This document shows, piece after piece, positions 1 through 11,180 of a DNA stretch of 64,000 nucleotides (positions within the stretch are counted from its first letter, which is position 1; each line of letters opens with the position of its first letter). Where the stretch lies: positions 1 through 64,000 of the forward strand of contig JAGYYJ010002448.1 in the NCBI GenBank assembly GCA_019671005.1, read 5' to 3'. Origin of the DNA: Hibiscus mutabilis (Eukaryota; Streptophyta; Magnoliopsida; Malvales; Malvaceae). A model generated the notes under the pieces. The model had not been told where the DNA came from and searched no databases. It saw nothing but the letters and a program-made list of their open reading frames with translations. The position numbers were made by a program, and so were the translations under genes.

Positions 1-2163
1 ATGGCTTTTCTGCCTCTGGATCTGGTATTTTCAAATCTCTTTTGTTAAAACAATTTATTCCTAACATAATGTTAAAAGTTAATAGATACACACTGATTTC
101 TTTCCCAACAGCACCAAACTACTCGTTCATGCACAATGCAACATCAGCACCAAACCTGTCATACTACGACTACATAGTTGTCGGCCGTGGCACTGCCGGC
201 TGCCCCTTAGCTGCCACACTATCTCGAAATGCCGCCGTCTTGCTCCTTGAACGCGGTGGACACCCCTATGGTGACCCCAACATCACTAAATTGGCCAACT
301 TCGGTGCTTCCCTCTCTGACCTTTCCCAGTGGTCCCCGTCGCAGCGGTTTATCTCTACGGATGGCGTCATCAATGCACGAGAGCGTGTGTTGGGCGGCGG
401 AAGTTGTCTGAATGCAGGGTTTTACACACACGCTGCCCCCGAATATGTCAGGTACCAAGTTTGAACCATACAATATTATTACCATTGGTAATGAAATTTG
501 ATGTCAAAAGGATTATTTTTGTTCATGTGTGCATATGTATTATGTTGTTATCTTTAGGCAAGCCGGGTGGGACGGACGAATAGTGAATGAGTTGTACCAA
601 TGGGTTGAAAATTTAGTGGCATTTGAGCCACCAATGGGGGAATGGCAGTCAGCTGTGAGGGATGGCCTGATTGAGGTTGGGGTGATGCCATTCAATGGGT
701 TCCATTTGACCATATCAATGGGACCAAAGTTGGTGGAACAATCTTTGATCAACAAGGGAACCGGCACACAGCTGCTGATCTATTGAACTATGCTGACCCT
801 GGGGGTCTTACCGTCATGTTGCATGCAACTGTGCACAAAATTTTGTTTAGAACCAAAGGTAACATTGTCTCATAGCCACCACAACACAAATCCTCTTTTC
901 CATTTCATATGTAACTTGAGCTTGGCTCGAATGGGAAAAGCAGACCAACGGCTCATGGAGTGATTTTCAGAGACGAAACAGGGGCTACACATAGAGCGTA
1001 TCTTAGAAATGGGTCTAAAAATGAGGTCATTATATCTGCTGGAGCACTGGGAAGCCCACAATTGTTGATGCTGAGTGGGGTCGGACCGGCTGCCCATCTT
1101 CAGTCTCACAATATCAGAGTGGTGCTAGACCAACCCATGGTCGGCCAAGGCATGTCCGACAACCCCATGAACGCGGTCTTTGTCCCGTCCCCTCTTCCGG
1201 TCGAGGTTTCACTTATCCAAGTAGTTGGCATTACAGATTTTGGAAGCTACATTGAAGCTGCTAGTGGTGAAAGCTTTACTACTTCTATAGTCTTGCTTTT
1301 TCTCCAAGATTTTATGGCATGTTCTCACCTAAGGTATAACAAGTTTTGTGTGCCATTCATTTTAAGCCTTTTCCGGGTCCTCAAAGCTTTAGAATATTAA
1401 ACTTTAGTACTTTACCCTCAATTTCTATGCAGATTGGCCAGTTATCTACGGTGCCACCTAAACAAAGGACCCCAGAAGCCATTGCCAAAGCTATTGAATA
1501 CATGAATAGTCTTGACCAAATAGCTTTACAAGGTGGATTCATCTTGGAAAAAATATTGGGACCAATTTCGACAGGCCATTTGGAGCTCCAAACCCGTGAT
1601 CCGAACGATAACCCATCCGTCACCTTCAATTATTTCAAGGACCCTCTAGACCTGCAAAGATGTGTTCAAGGGATTGAAACCATAGGGAGAATCATTGAAT
1701 CAGAGTCCTTCTCTAGATTCAGACAGGATTACATGTCTTGGCAACAGCTTCTCAACATGACCGAATTCTCCCCTATAAACTTTTTGCCTAAACATTACAA
1801 CTCCTCAATGCCACTGGAAGTGTTTTGCAGAGACACAGTGATGACTATATGGCACTATCATGGAGGCTGCCAAGTTGGCAGGGTTGTTGACCATTATTAT
1901 AAGGTTCTCGGCATCGATGCTCTAAGGGTCATCGACGGATCCACCTTCAACTACTCGCCGGGGACTAATCCGCAGGCCACTGTCATGATGCTCGGAAGGT
2001 ATTATCATTAATGAATCACGAAGGTATTATCATTAATGAATCACATGCCATAAAAGAATCGATTATGGCATGGACTATGTTGGGGTTTAAATTGACATTT
2101 TTCTGTTTCATGTGGTGCAGGTACATGGGGGTGAAGATATTGAGGGACAGACGAGCCAATTGA
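1..2163 (+). pseudogene. HOTHEAD-like GMC oxidoreductase, decayed, 5' end outside window
   Basis: This is a FAD-dependent GMC-family oxidoreductase of the plant HOTHEAD/mandelonitrile-lyase-like group, which acts in the secretory pathway and cuticle or long-chain fatty acid oxidation. Exons by GT-AG and family alignment: 1-24 (tail of an exon, ends in phase 1), 112-451, 558-858, about 938-1333, 1433-1998 and 2121-2163 (stop TGA). The FAD-binding GxGxxG is seen as GRGTAG, followed by CPLAATLS, then RVLGGGSCLNAGF, the family motif SAGALGSPQLLMLSGVGP, and near the C terminus WHYHGGCQVG and GTNPQATVMMLGR with the catalytic His. The frame breaks in exon 3 at about 702-704 (one nucleotide missing, stop at 784-786) and again at about 1283-1290. 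The acceptor of exon 4 is not evident in the right phase. Family membership is certain. Non-function is inferred from the lesions, and sequencing error is the alternative. Confidence 0.85.
1995..2044 (+). repeat. 25-bp exact tandem duplication across a splice donor
   Basis: A 25-bp unit (1995-2019) is repeated exactly at 2020-2044. It contains the last bases of the penultimate exon of the HOTHEAD-like gene and the GGTATT donor, so two identical donors lie 25 bp apart. Use of the second would add 25 nt and shift the frame. Confidence 0.9.
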
Positions 2164-2478
2164 GAATCCAAGTGATCCATTATGGTTTAAGTTTATTTCT
2201 TTTGATTGAGACATGGTGTTCTTTTGGTCATGAATCACATTCTGATTCGGAATCTGTGGCTGTTTATAACACTTCCAATGTTTTGTTCACCGGAAATTCC
2301 ATGAGAATAATAAAAGTAAATGTTGGTCAATAAAACTTGGGTTTTTCTTTTATTTTAAGAACAAGTTAAATAATTATTATATTTATTTTCGCTCTAGCTT
2401 CTAAACCCTAAATTATAACTCTAAAGCCTAAAACTAATGCGCTTTAGAAAAAATTATTGTTTTTACTGCGTGTGTATG
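2164..2478. other. 3' flank of the HOTHEAD-like gene
   Basis: AT-rich sequence following the stop codon, with AATAAAA-type signals near 2308-2335 that could serve polyadenylation. I see no gene or repeat structure here. Confidence 0.5.
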
Positions 2479-2487
2479 GAATAGTTA

Positions 2488-2654
2488 CGCATAGAATAAT
2501 TTTAGCCCTTAACGTTTACACTCTTTGTCATTTTGGCCCTCATCTTTTATTCTTTTTTAGGATAAATTTAGCTCTTAATTTATATTTTTTTGTCAAATTA
2601 TTCATTTTTAACTAACATGTTCGTTAATTGTTGAACTTAACGGTGATAAAATGG

Positions 2655-2696
<42 letters not shown>

Positions 2697-3432
2697 AATA
2701 TAATTTAAATGACATAACATCTCACCTATCACGTATTTATATATATAATATAATTTTATTTTATTATAGAATATAAAAAAGATTAAAACGAAAAAGGAGT
2801 AGAGAACGAGAAAAAAAAAAAAACAAACCTAAATACCATAAAAAAAACGGGTTGATAAATTTCGTCAACTAAAGCGGAACGAGATAAAGGAAGTATTCTT
2901 TTTAATAAATGGAGTTTAAAGTTTGAAAATCTCGACTGAAAGTAGAGGAAAGAGAGTTACGCGGGATGGATCAATTTATATTGTTGAAAATATAGATTTA
3001 GTTGGATTTCAATAAAATATTTTTGATAATCAAATATCAATATCATTGTTTTTTATATTTCAAATTATATTGGTCTTTAAACTCATGACCCAAACAATAT
3101 AAATTGATCCATGTATTAATTATTAATTAGTAGTGCTAATTATTTTTTAGGTCATGAGCTAATATTCAAACAGTTTATAATTTTTTTATATATTTCAAAT
3201 TAAAATGAAATTATATTCTACATGTAAATATGTGATAAGTTAGATATCATGTCATTTAAAGTATTGTCATATGTCGTGTCATTATTGTTAAATGATCTAA
3301 CTAAAATGTTAGTTAAAAAATGAGTAAATTGACAAAAATATATAGGTTGAGAGCTAAATTTTTCCTTAAAAGAGGATGAGAGCCAAAATGATAAAGATTG
3401 TAAACGTTAAGGGCTAAAATTATCCTTATGCC
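2488..3432. mobile_element. Mutator-type non-autonomous element with long TIRs
   Basis: Long imperfect terminal inverted repeats: about 2488-2650 reads as the inverse complement of about 3280-3432, including the shared words TTTAGCCCTTAACGTTTACA and TCATTTTGGC. It is flanked by a near-perfect 9-bp duplication, GAATAGTTA (2479-2487) and GAATAATTA (3433-3441). The interior is AT-rich, with a TACATA hexamer array at about 2653-2697, and has no coding capacity. Long TIRs with 9-bp TSDs are typical of Mutator-like elements. Confidence 0.8.
2653..2697. repeat. TACATA hexamer microsatellite
   Basis: About six tandem copies of the hexamer TACATA inside the 2488-3432 element. Confidence 0.85.
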
Positions 3433-3847
3433 GAATAATTATTCAATTTGGATTAATATTCAATACACAAACGGTACAAACAACAAAAAATTCACAACGG
3501 TTTTGATTTTATGATTTAGGGTTATAATTTAGGTTTTAAGTTGAAAATGTCTTGAAAAAATTGTGATATTTTAACCAGGATAAAATAAATTTAAATTAAA
3601 AAATAATTCATCTCAAAGTTTTGTTTATATCAATATAGTTTTTTATTAAATTTTCATATCAATATAGTTAAATTTTCATTAATTTGCGAATGAAAAACAA
3701 AAATGTATAGATTAATAATAATAATACATGTATAATTGTTTTATCTAAAATTAGATGATTATTTTATTTTCTAATTTTTCTCTGGTTTTCAAAGTGCAGA
3801 CGGTAAAATTATTTTTAAAGGCGGATTTTCAAGCATCATACTTTTAA

Positions 3848-4663
3848 GGCTTAATAGGCAAATAGGTGCATAGATTATACTTTTTTTTTCTAGTTAGGTG
3901 CCTAAACTATATTTTGGGCCAAATAGGTACCTAACGTTTCATTTTGTGATTCATTTAAGGTTCTCCGTTAATTCTTACCATTAAAAGACATGTGTCACCT
4001 CTTGAAAATTCTAAAATTATATTAAAAATAAATAAAATTAATAAAACAAAATAAAAACATATCATGAAATTTTCAAATATTCCTAAAATCATTCCCAAAT
4101 TCCTAAATCCCCCAAATTTGACCACTTTCGCCGGCGTTGGCCGCGATTGTCAACGACGGAATGAAGCGCCCTCTTCTCGCCAAACAACTCACACACTGTT
4201 CGTCACCCCTCCTGCCGCCGTTCGTCGCAAATCGTTCAAAAGAAACATTCGACGAATTTCAGCGATTCACATAGCGTCGCTCAATTTCTGGCGACGTGGT
4301 GGTGGAAAAAATGGTCGTGATGGTCCGATGACCGATGTGGTAGGCAACGGCGTGGCAATCAGTGGCAGAATCGGCCCAAATCGGGATTTAGGTTTTGGGG
4401 AATTAGGGATTTTAGAATTTGAAAGTTGTTTTGTGAAATCTTGAAAACTTATAGAATTTCTGAAAATTAAGTAATTTTATTTATTTTTAATATAATTTTA
4501 GAATTTTCAGGATATGGCATGTGCCCTTTAATAGTGAGAATTAATGAAGAACCTTGAATGGGTTATGTAATGAAACTTTAGGCACTTATTTGGCCCGAAA
4601 AATAGTTTGAGCACCTAACTGGAAAAAATAACATAATTTAGGCACCTATTTAACGGTTAATGC
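3848..4663. mobile_element. Mutator-type non-autonomous element, GC-rich core
   Basis: The outer arms are mutually inverted: the left arm carries GGCTTAATAGGCAAATAGGTGC and the right arm ends with the complement of GCATTAACCGTTAAATAGGTGCC. The arms extend roughly 220-270 bp inward. A perfect 9-bp TSD, TACTTTTAA, flanks it at 3839-3847 and 4664-4672. The core (about 4125-4380) is much more GC-rich than the surroundings. The open frame at 4064-4444 spans the arm/core boundary and matches no known protein, so I do not call it a gene. Confidence 0.85.
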
Positions 4664-4672
4664 TACTTTTAA

Positions 4673-7435
4673 AATAATTTTATAGATGTCCAATCTCTCC
4701 TAGCCCTAAATGATTGACGGCGATTTCGCTTTCATTTCAAAAGGTTGGCTTTTTAATAAAATTCAACTTATCACAATTTTTTTAAATAATACCGTAAAAT
4801 AAAATCGTCAAGCTTAAGAATTTTGACAAGCTATTAAAGGTTAAAAATTTACGGATACTATTATGAGATCGGATTAAGAACGTTAAAAACAATAATACTA
4901 TAAAGTAAAGTAAAATTAGAGGTTAAGGGTAAGTTTGCCCCCGAAGTAAAGGCAAATAAACATTTTTTCGTACTTTTTAATTGTATCAATTTTGTTCGTG
5001 AAGTCATTTAATTAGCCGACTTTGAGAATACATTAATACAATTAAAAAGTAAGAGCAACGTTACTAATTTGAGTTTATTTAAGAGATAAACTTATTCCTT
5101 AAGCCTAAAATTAAAAATAGACATCCACGTCCAGCTTGAAGGGTGGGTGGGTCACGTGCTGGGACAAAATTCTTATGTTCTTCTTCGGTATCTTTTATAT
5201 GTCTTAATACTAAAAATCAAATTTTAAGCTTTAATTTTAAATTTTAAACTTTACACTCTAATTCCTAAAATATACCATACTTTCAATTTTTTAAACTTTA
5301 GTCTTAAACTCTAACCTTAATTATAAGGTATAAACTCTAAGCTTAAAATTTTAATATAAAGAGGCCGAAAAAAAAAATCTGTTCCGCGTGCTGACATGCT
5401 TGACTCAATGCCTCAACTACCCCAACTAGGTCCCGCTCTATTACTCTTAACACACCAAGAAATATATAAATTTGTATAATTGATATTGATTTTGTTGACG
5501 ATTTTTTATAAATTAAAAAAATGTCTTATCAAATAAATATTCGTTAGAAATTTGAGAAATGTATAATAACTTTTTAATTAATTACTTAATATTTCAATTA
5601 CTACAAAATAAAGAACAACATTTTTCGGTTAGTTGCAATAAATCTAATCGGATTTGAACTTCGCGTCAATATTTTTTAATTAGTTTGAGACTCTATTTTT
5701 ATTAAGGAGCTAATGAATACTTAGCTAACTAAACTTAATTATGTTATTTTTTTAGTATTTTACATGTTTATTTTATAGTTTACGTTCGATGGTCATGATT
5801 ATTTCTTCCAATAATATATTTTCAAAGTTCAAACTTAAAGTTTACTCTTAAAAAAATAATATGCCTTGTTATTGCATTTAGCCATTGTCAGTTATTATAC
5901 TAGTCAATGTGTATTAAATATTAAGTTGGTCAAATGAGCTGATTCTTATTTCTTGCCATATTTATTTATGTCTAATAATTAATAATATTTTGGATGCCCA
6001 CAGCCATATTTAATTATTGTCATTTGTCAATTAAGTATTAGGTGTTAGATACGTGCCTATATGGTAATCTTATTAACTTAGTAATATAGTTCAAATGGTT
6101 GTAATCTCAATTTTAAATTTTAAATTATGTTTGAATGATATTATTATCACTCTAATAATTTCAAAGAAACATTCAAATATATTCAAACACGGATTTTTCA
6201 ATTTAAAATTAAGAAAGATTTGTGAACAATTTAGATATTAAGTAAAAGAAATAAATAAATTTATATCATCAAAGATGCAGATTGAAATTAAAACAAAAAA
6301 AAAATCAGCATCCTGTTAATTCATCATGCTTTTGCTACCTTAATGAACTGAAATCGGTCAATTTGTACGATGACTCACGTTTTTAGTAGACCTTTGCCCT
6401 GACTAGAAATGTGCATGGTGGAACCCCGTGAAGAATTAGGTGTCTCTTGTGGACCAAAATCTTTTTGAATTTTTTTATATAATTTGTATTAAAAATTAAA
6501 AAAATATATATAAATAACATCATTTTACAAATAAAATAAATAATTAACTTCTTTAATACAATTAAAAAATATAACACCCTGTAATAAATTTGTGGTTCCG
6601 CTCTGAAAATGTGCATTTCAATTTCCTAGATTATTTCTGCATCTTGAAAAATTAATCATTTCGAGGTGAGTTCTTGCCTTTCACTGACTTTCCATCTCTT
6701 TCCTTTGAGGTTCTTAATTAATCTGATTCTTTGCTTGGTTCTACTTTAGAATTGGCATGATCGCAGCTCTTAAGATATCTAGGGGACCGTAAGGAATGGT
6801 CGTTCTACTAAAATTTAGAATTGGTATAATTTAGTTATTTTATATAGTTTATTAAAAACATTTTTTGATTCTTTAAAATTATCCTTCTACCATAAAGTCA
6901 TTTATGGGTTGCTCTCAAGCATCCCCGCCAAGAATTACACTAACCCAATCCCATGTTCTTTGATTCCCCCATATACAAAGCTTTTACTTTAAAATTCAGT
7001 TTATAAAATTCGATTCAGTTGAATTATTTGAGTTTTTATTTAAATTTAATTGTGAGTATTTTTAATGTTATGGCATTAAATGGTTCTAATTTAAATAACT
7101 TTTATAACCATATACGGTATAAATATGTATTTCTTCATATTTTTCCACACGTGGTATACATATGTTAGGCATAATTAAGAGACTTTGCCTGAACTTAAAA
7201 ACTAATACACTAATATTACAATTTTCAAGTTATTATAATCTTATTTTATAACTCAAAATTTATTTGAATTATTTTCAAGTTGAAATTATGAAATTACAAT
7301 TCAAGTAAAATCGAGTCGAATTTTCTACGCCAGTTGAAATTGAAAATTTCAATTTATTTGAATCGAGTTTTGCTCACCCTAAATTAACTAATATGGAAGA
7401 GCTATTATAAATAACAAGAAAAATATTTTTGTTTT
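4673..7435. other. AT-rich intergenic DNA
   Basis: No gene is supported. A low-complexity patch at about 5215-5350 is built of words such as CTAAA, TTTAAACT and AACTCTAA that look like eroded telomere-type repeats. The stretch at about 6985-7385 is a diverged dispersed repeat that recurs near 19380-19775. Confidence 0.5.
6985..7385. repeat. Dispersed AT-rich repeat, copy 1
   Basis: Similar in order and wording to about 19380-19775: TTATAAAATTCGA, AAATTTAATTGT, AATGTTATG, GAGACT and TTTTGCTC recur at matching spacing. The right edge, ending in TTTTGCTCACCCTA, resembles an hAT-type terminus. Boundaries are approximate and no TSD was found. Confidence 0.5.
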
Positions 7436-7444
7436 GTATAATCA

Positions 7445-7707
7445 GGGAAATTATATCATAGGCCTGGCTCGTCACGTCATCTATGATTCCAACCAATAAA
7501 ACCATTCATTTCATTAATTTTTTCATGTCATATTTTTACCAAGTGAATCTTTAATCACATTTACTGTAAATTAAATTAAAAAATATTTTTTATTCAGTAA
7601 AGATTCACTTGGTAAAAATATTACATGGAAAAATTAATAAAAGATATAATTTTTATTGGTTGAAACCATGGATGACGTGGCGAGTCTGGCTTATAATATA
7701 ATTTCTC
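7445..7707. mobile_element. Mutator-type MITE, 263 bp
   Basis: Nearly foldback element. The left end GGGAAATTATATCATAGGCC and the right end (complement reads GAGAAATTATATTATAAGCC) are inverted copies extending through most of the element. A perfect 9-bp TSD GTATAATCA lies at 7436-7444 and 7708-7716. No coding capacity. Confidence 0.88.
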
Positions 7708-7716
7708 GTATAATCA

Positions 7717-9100
7717 AGTTATTTCGTTTATATATATATAACCTCTCCAAATTAATAATGTCAAGACCACGTAATTTTATTAATTTAAAGAGATTTTTTT
7801 TTCAATTCAACGAACCTATATTATTCTTCATGAATATAATACATAAACATCATTTATGAACTTGATACACGATATAACGATCTTGGGAACCGCAACAAAA
7901 TGGATGTCAATCACCTATTTGATTACCTCGAGTGAAAATGATACATGTTCGGAGGTCCAAAGTTTATAAGAAATTGTAGCTAATATTATTAAAAATCCTA
8001 TTGAGGATGAAACTAAAGATGATACAATGTATTTGCAACCAATTGCGCAGAAAGAAACGCTCATAGGCAATAACTCTTCATAATTTTTTGTTGCAGTATG
8101 AGAACGCAACATCGGAATTTTTAGATGCAGTAAGAAAAGTTAGAGATGAAATACAATTATATTTAAATTTTTATGAAGAAACAAACAACATAATCATATT
8201 TTATTAAGTTGTCATAGTTATATTTGTAAGTTTATAGAATTATTAATTTATAATATTAAAGAACTATAAATTTATATAAGGGTCTTCCGAAAAATTATTA
8301 TCTTATTAATGTATCGAAATTATTACTTTAAACATTAGGCTCAAATAAAAAGATTATTAATTTATTGAGTATTGATTTATAAATGTTCTATCGTTAGTGT
8401 ATATATATATTATATTAAAAACACTTGTTGGGTTCTCATTCGAACTAAAATTTAATTTGCTATTTGATTATAGTTTTATGTTATAGATTACTTAAGTAAT
8501 TTTAACGAATATGTAGAGAAAATGCAGAGAATATAAAATGGGCGGAGATTCCGATGGGAACTATTAAGGAAAAAATATTTTTAAAAACAGAATAATAAAG
8601 TTGGGCGTGTCCCAACTGTCCATAATTAAGTGCGATGGCAAACTTTATTAATTAACAAATTTATAACAATAAAACATACTTAATGGAAACCTTTTGCAAG
8701 GTATGGAATCTTATCCCAGGTTATGATTATAAAATCTTTCTGTCCGCATAGTTTCGGAACCATTTTTAAGTAGTATTAAAACTTTCATTAAAACACTGAA
8801 AATTTAGTTAGATTTTAATTTTTTTGAAAATCTATTCGATATAAGTTTTAGTTAAAATATTTTAAATATATTTTTCAAATTTTGTGCACTTTATTTTTTT
8901 TAAATATTATATAAGTCCAAAAATATTTTTCACGTACAAATACTATCTAAACACAATATTGTGTCACCAAAAGAACGCCTAATTGTTGAAAATAGATTGC
9001 AAAAGAAAAGACGTGGGCGTCATCGGAAAAACGTGCAGAAGGAACAACCAATTGTAAATGGTTCACTTTCCTTATTGGATTTTTTCAATCGACAATAGGC
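7717..9100. other. AT-rich intergenic DNA
   Basis: No supported gene. It contains a short TA-rich microsatellite near 8400-8415. At its right end (about 8975-9100) it merges with the coding-like fragment that is duplicated downstream. Confidence 0.5.
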
Positions 9101-9457
9101 AATCTTGCGTGAAGCGCGTCGGAAATTGGATTTGGTGAAGCTAATCGGTGCAACGACAATAAGTAACGAATAAGTAATAGTGTGAAGGATATAGCTCGGA
9201 TCATTAGTAATCACGAGAAAGGTCAGTGGCGAGCAGAATGTATGGGTCTGGCTTTTGAGTTAGGGGGGCGGTAGGGATTTGGGGAATCTTGCGTGAAGCG
9301 CGTGCGACATTGCGGAAGTTAATCGGTGCAACGACAATAGGTAACGAAGAAGGAATAGTCAAGGATATAGCTCGGATCATTAGTAATCGCGAGAAAGGTC
9401 AGTGACGAGCAGAATGTATGGGTCTCGCTTATGTGTTAGTGGGGCTGTAGGGATTAG
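8980..9457 (+). pseudogene. Unidentified coding-like fragment with a 184-bp tandem duplication
   Basis: A 184-bp unit (9101-9284) is repeated at 9285-9457 with moderate divergence. Both copies share AATCTTGCGTGAAGCGCGT at their start. Within both, one plus-strand frame gives the peptide KDIARIISN(H/R)EKGQ, then RAECMGL. Copy 2 has TGA where copy 1 has TGG, so the peptide frame is interrupted there. GC content is raised compared with the flanks. I do not recognise the family; it may be a captured gene piece or the remains of an old gene. Confidence 0.45.
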
Positions 9458-9743
9458 TTTGTGTTGCACCGTGCAAGTCGGTTCCAATGCAATTGTTTTA
9501 GTATATGATTTCTTGATTTTAGGTTTGGTTTTTTTTTGTCCCATGCGTACTTTTTTCCAAGATTTTTTTCTCTATTATAAATTTAGGAAAATTTGTAAGA
9601 AGATATATGATAATATTCAATTTATATAATTTTTTTTAATAAAATTATATTTGCTGATAAAAAATAGTTAAATTAATTTAAATTTCATACAAATATTTGT
9701 AGTGTATGTCCAATAAGCCTTAATTTAGTTATTATTATTATTA

Positions 9744-10543
9744 GTGTAAACTACACGAAATACCACTAAACTTTAACTTTTCTATCGATCATACTACTGA
9801 ACTATAAAATGATACACGAAATACCACTGAACTTTGTTTTTGTTCAATCCAAGCACTCGGCCGTTAAATTGTAACGGACCGTTAAATCTAAAACGGCGTC
9901 GTTTTGTTGGAAAAAAATAAGAAAACATTACATTTGGGGAGGATTAAACTAAGGACCTCTAAGATGAAAAGTTTACACCAAGCCAACTTAAATACTTGAT
10001 ACAATTCTAACAAAAATAGTATGTAATGATACTACGGTTGAACTTAATTTCGTTTATCTTATGATATAATTTTAAAATAGTATGTAAAAAATCTTGAAAT
10101 TCTAAAACTTTCTAAAATAGTCCCCAAATCCTCACCGTTGTTGCCGCAGCCGCCGGTCTCACCCTTTCGGTCGCCGAATCGAGCTGACCATTTGCCCCCA
10201 CTCGTCGTCGTCAAAACCAGCGAATAGTGTGCCAGCTGAACATTGAATTTCGAACATAAAATAGATGTTCAATTGGTACACCGTTCGCCGATTTTCGGCG
10301 CGACGAGTTGAGAGAAATGACTGGCTAGTTTCGGCGACCGAACGGGTGGGGTCGAAGACGACAGCTGACAACGAAAGCGGTGAGAATTTAGGGATTTAGG
10401 ATTTAACGGTCCGCTACACTTTAACGGTCGAGTGCTTGGATTGAACAAAAAATAAAGTTTAGTGGTATTTCGTGTATCATTTTATAGTTCAGTAGTATAT
10501 CGATACGAAGACTAAAATTTAATGGTATTTCGTGTAGTTTACT
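9744..10543. mobile_element. Mutator-type non-autonomous element with about 145-bp TIRs
   Basis: The left arm (about 9744-9890) and right arm (about 10400-10543) are inverse complements sharing GTAAACTACACGAAATACCA, TGATACACGAAATACCACT and the AACGGTCCGTTA/TAACGGTCCGCTA words. The ends sit in an ATT trinucleotide run, so the target duplication (ATTATTATTA on both sides) cannot be placed to the base. The core at about 10120-10385 is GC-rich and has no recognisable protein. Confidence 0.8.
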
Positions 10544-11012
10544 ATTATTATTATTATGTGTAAATTCGAACATATTTAAATATATAATTATTTATTTGAG
10601 AGTTATGGCATGAGAATATTAAATATTTTAGTCATGAATGCTATTTATTTGTGGTTTTATATCAATAAAATATTTTTGAAATACTTTTATTAATTTCTTT
10701 GGCATCTTCCTACAATAAAGTTTTTACATTTTTTAAGTTCCAATTTTTAAAGTTCATTGTTATCAATCATGTAAGCTTCGGATAAACATCAATCATGGAT
10801 AAATCAATTAAAACATTCAAAAACTTTTTTCAATTAAAAATTGGAAGTTTTGAACATAAAAGAAGTTAAAAAATGGAAGCAAAAAGTTTATACCATTTCC
10901 AACTCTGACATGGTAGCAGGAATCGTAAATAAGTTAAAAGACAAGGCAAAAAAGAGAAACCAAAGTTATCACTATACACGAGGGACATGAACCCGTGAAG
11001 TCTGCATTTGCT
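10544..11012. other. Upstream region of the HMGS gene
   Basis: AT-rich with no repeat structure that I can define. It includes a copy-like repetition of the word TTTTTAAGTTC near 10730-10760. Confidence 0.4.
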
Positions 11013-11020
11013 TATATAAA
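11013..11020 (+). promoter_or_regulatory. Probable TATA box of the HMGS gene
   Basis: TATATAAA at 11013-11020, 161 bp upstream of the HMGS start codon, followed by a plausible leader rich in CAA and CT words. Confidence 0.6.
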
Positions 11021-11180
11021 GGCCGAACACCCACATCTGATTCTACCAACGTATACTCTCAGCTGAGTTCCAGGGAAACCAAAAGGGAATATTTTTGCTT
11101 AATCCAAAATAACAAGAAAAAAAGTTTGTATCTTTTCGTTGTTGTTGTAGCTAATCCGTCCTCATTCGTGCGGGAGAGAA

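Noticed and set aside
4064..4444. 126-codon open frame with a basic, GC-rich middle
   Set aside because: It starts in one inverted arm and ends in the other arm of the Mutator-type element 3848-4663, and no protein family is recognisable.
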